A stretch of DNA of 30,381 bases from IMG/VR virus record IMGVR_UViG_3300046542_000607, positions 1 to 30,381 of that record. One strand, given 5' to 3'. Under the pieces are notes generated by a model. The model saw nothing but the letters and a program-made list of their open reading frames with translations, had not been told where the DNA came from and did not search any database. Shown one piece after another: positions 29,245 to 30,381 of this stretch. The translations under genes were made by a program, and so were the position numbers. This DNA comes from a virus. Position 1 is the first letter of the stretch, and each line of letters starts with the position of its first letter.

Positions 29245-30381
29245 ATGAAAGAAGATCTCCGCCACGACGTGTTGCAACGCCTCCAGTTCGATTTCGGACT
29301 GAAGCACCGCGTAGGCACCGATTACATGCGCGGTGGCACCTGCCCCAAGTGCAAGAAAAAGGAGCTGTATTCCCGGTTCGATACGCCATGGATGGTGATC
29401 TGTGGTCGCCCGGAAAAGTGCGGCCATACGCTGCACGTAAAGGAGCTGTACGACGATCTGTTTGAGGACTGGAGCAAGCGAGCGCCGGCAACGGACCAGA
29501 ATCCCAACGCCACTGCACGGGCTTATCTGGAGTTCGCCCGGGGCTTTCGATTTGAACTGATCCAGGGCTGGTTCACGCAGGAAAGCTTCTACTCGCCCGA
29601 GCACAACGCCGGCAGCGCCACAGTGCGTTTCGCCCTGGAAAAAGGCGGCTGGTGGGAACGACTGATCGATCAGCCGCACCGTTTCGGCAAGATGAAGGCG
29701 CGCTTCAAATCCAAGGACAGCTATCGCGGCGTTTGGTGGTGCCCCCCTTGCGTCGACCTGCTCGAGGTCAAGGAAATCTGGATTGTCGAAGGGATCTTTG
29801 ACGCCATCGCTTTGGTCCACAACGACATCGCGGCCGTATCGGCCATGTCGTCCAACGCGTTTCCGGGGGACTCGCTCAAGGCGCTGATCAAAACACGTGA
29901 GGGCGGCAAGCTTCCCAAGTTGGTCTGGGCGCTGGACAACGAACCGAGCGCCAACGCCTACACCCGGCGCTGGGTCCGCGAAGCCCGTGCCCTGGGTTTT
30001 GTCTGCGAGTCAGCACAGATCCCGCAACGTGACGGCCGCAAATCTGATTGGAACGACCTGCACCAGCGCTGGAATTTTATTCAGGACGACACCAAGCGCG
30101 CCGAACAGATCGCAACGGACCTCAAACAGGCCCGGCACCAGGGCGCCCTGCTGCTGGCAGAAAGCGCAGCGGAAAAAGCCCTGCTCATGTACGACTGGAA
30201 CAAGCGCGGGGAATTTCACCTGTGTTTTGGCAGCCGTCTGTACTGGTTCAAGCTGGACATGGAGAAATTCAACCGGGCCATGTCCGACATCGAGGACAGC
30301 GAGAACCACGACGACCAGTTGCTCAACCAGGCGCAACAGCGCGAGAAGGCACTGCAGCAGTCCGGCAGCGTCGTAGAGATT
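29245..30381 (+). CDS. Primase-like replication protein (Zn finger plus TOPRIM), cut by window end
   Basis: The frame is open for 379 codons to the last base, so the 3' part is missing. The N-terminus has a zinc ribbon CPKC (about residues 33-36) with C-x5-CGH (about 53-61). A TOPRIM domain follows: IVEGIFDAIAL (about 178-188) and WALDNEPS (about 230-237). This matches phage P4 alpha-type and TOPRIM/primase-helicase proteins, and a helicase domain is expected beyond the window. It takes the place of P2 gpA, so this phage may not use the P2 rolling-circle initiator. Confidence 0.85.
   Translation, partial: MKEDLRHDVLQRLQFDFGLKHRVGTDYMRGGTCPKCKKKELYSRFDTPWMVICGRPEKCGHTLHVKELYDDLFEDWSKRAPATDQNPNATARAYLEFARGFRFELIQGWFTQESFYSPEHNAGSATVRFALEKGGWWERLIDQPHRFGKMKARFKSKDSYRGVWWCPPCVDLLEVKEIWIVEGIFDAIALVHNDIAAVSAMSSNAFPGDSLKALIKTREGGKLPKLVWALDNEPSANAYTRRWVREARALGFVCESAQIPQRDGRKSDWNDLHQRWNFIQDDTKRAEQIATDLKQARHQGALLLAESAAEKALLMYDWNKRGEFHLCFGSRLYWFKLDMEKFNRAMSDIEDSENHDDQLLNQAQQREKALQQSGSVVEI

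Noticed and set aside
1-30381. CRISPR array, insertion sequence or rRNA
   Set aside because: I saw no regularly spaced repeats, transposase genes, terminal inverted repeats with target duplication, or rRNA sequence.
1-30381. Prophage integrase in the window
   Set aside because: No tyrosine or serine recombinase was found on either strand, including next to the left attachment site and the repressor. It is presumably beyond the right end.

Overview
The window is most of a P2-supergroup (Peduoviridae-type) prophage of the HP1/K139-like branch, in what is most likely a Pseudomonas chromosome. The evidence is the protein families (gpO, gpN, gpM, gpL, gpP and gpQ head proteins; DUF2586 sheath, DUF2597 tube, DUF2765 chaperone, DUF2590; baseplate J, I, hub and spike), the HP1-like gene order with the lysis genes placed between tail tube and tape measure, and GC-rich codon use in the phage core. 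No integrase is visible. It presumably lies beyond the right end together with the rest of the replication module.

Layout. Bases 1-982 look like host DNA: one small membrane-anchored ORF and a minus-strand terminator. At about 983-1006 there is a 3' tRNA end (TTCGAA through CCA, minus strand) directly upstream of that terminator. I read this as the left attachment junction, with the element to the right. Inside the junction, 1183-1455 carries nine perfect ATTACC/GGTAAT hexamers, a good candidate for integrase arm sites.

Next comes an AT-richer accessory block, 1.8-6.2 kb: an RloA/RloB (AbiL-type) defence pair, a gene-poor stretch, a two-gene cassette behind a near-perfect LexA box, and a large HNH-type protein. 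From 6.2 to 23.8 kb one long leftward late operon encodes scaffold/protease, capsid, small terminase, head and tail completion, sheath, tube, a DksA/TraR zinc finger, holin, SAR endolysin, Rz/Rz1, tail chaperone with a -1 frameshift, tape measure, baseplate and tail fibre. Divergent from it, terminase P, portal Q and an Ogr-like late activator run rightward (23.9-27.1 kb).

The immunity region (27.1-28.6 kb) has a leftward XRE repressor, a small leftward gene that looks like a free copy of the repressor C-terminal segment, and rightward Cro-like (BcepMu gp16 family) and YmfL/CII-like regulators. Early genes follow, ending in a primase-like Zn/TOPRIM protein cut by the window edge.

How it may work together (inference): the repressor has no autoproteolysis domain, so SOS induction could instead act through the LexA-controlled cassette, as Tum does in phage 186. 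Ogr then turns on the head and tail operons. The RloAB and HNH genes are probably lysogenic-conversion cargo. The best leads are the SOS cassette, the repressor-tail mini-protein with its RBS-masking hairpin, the ATTACC cluster, and the canonical A_AAA_AAG frameshift.
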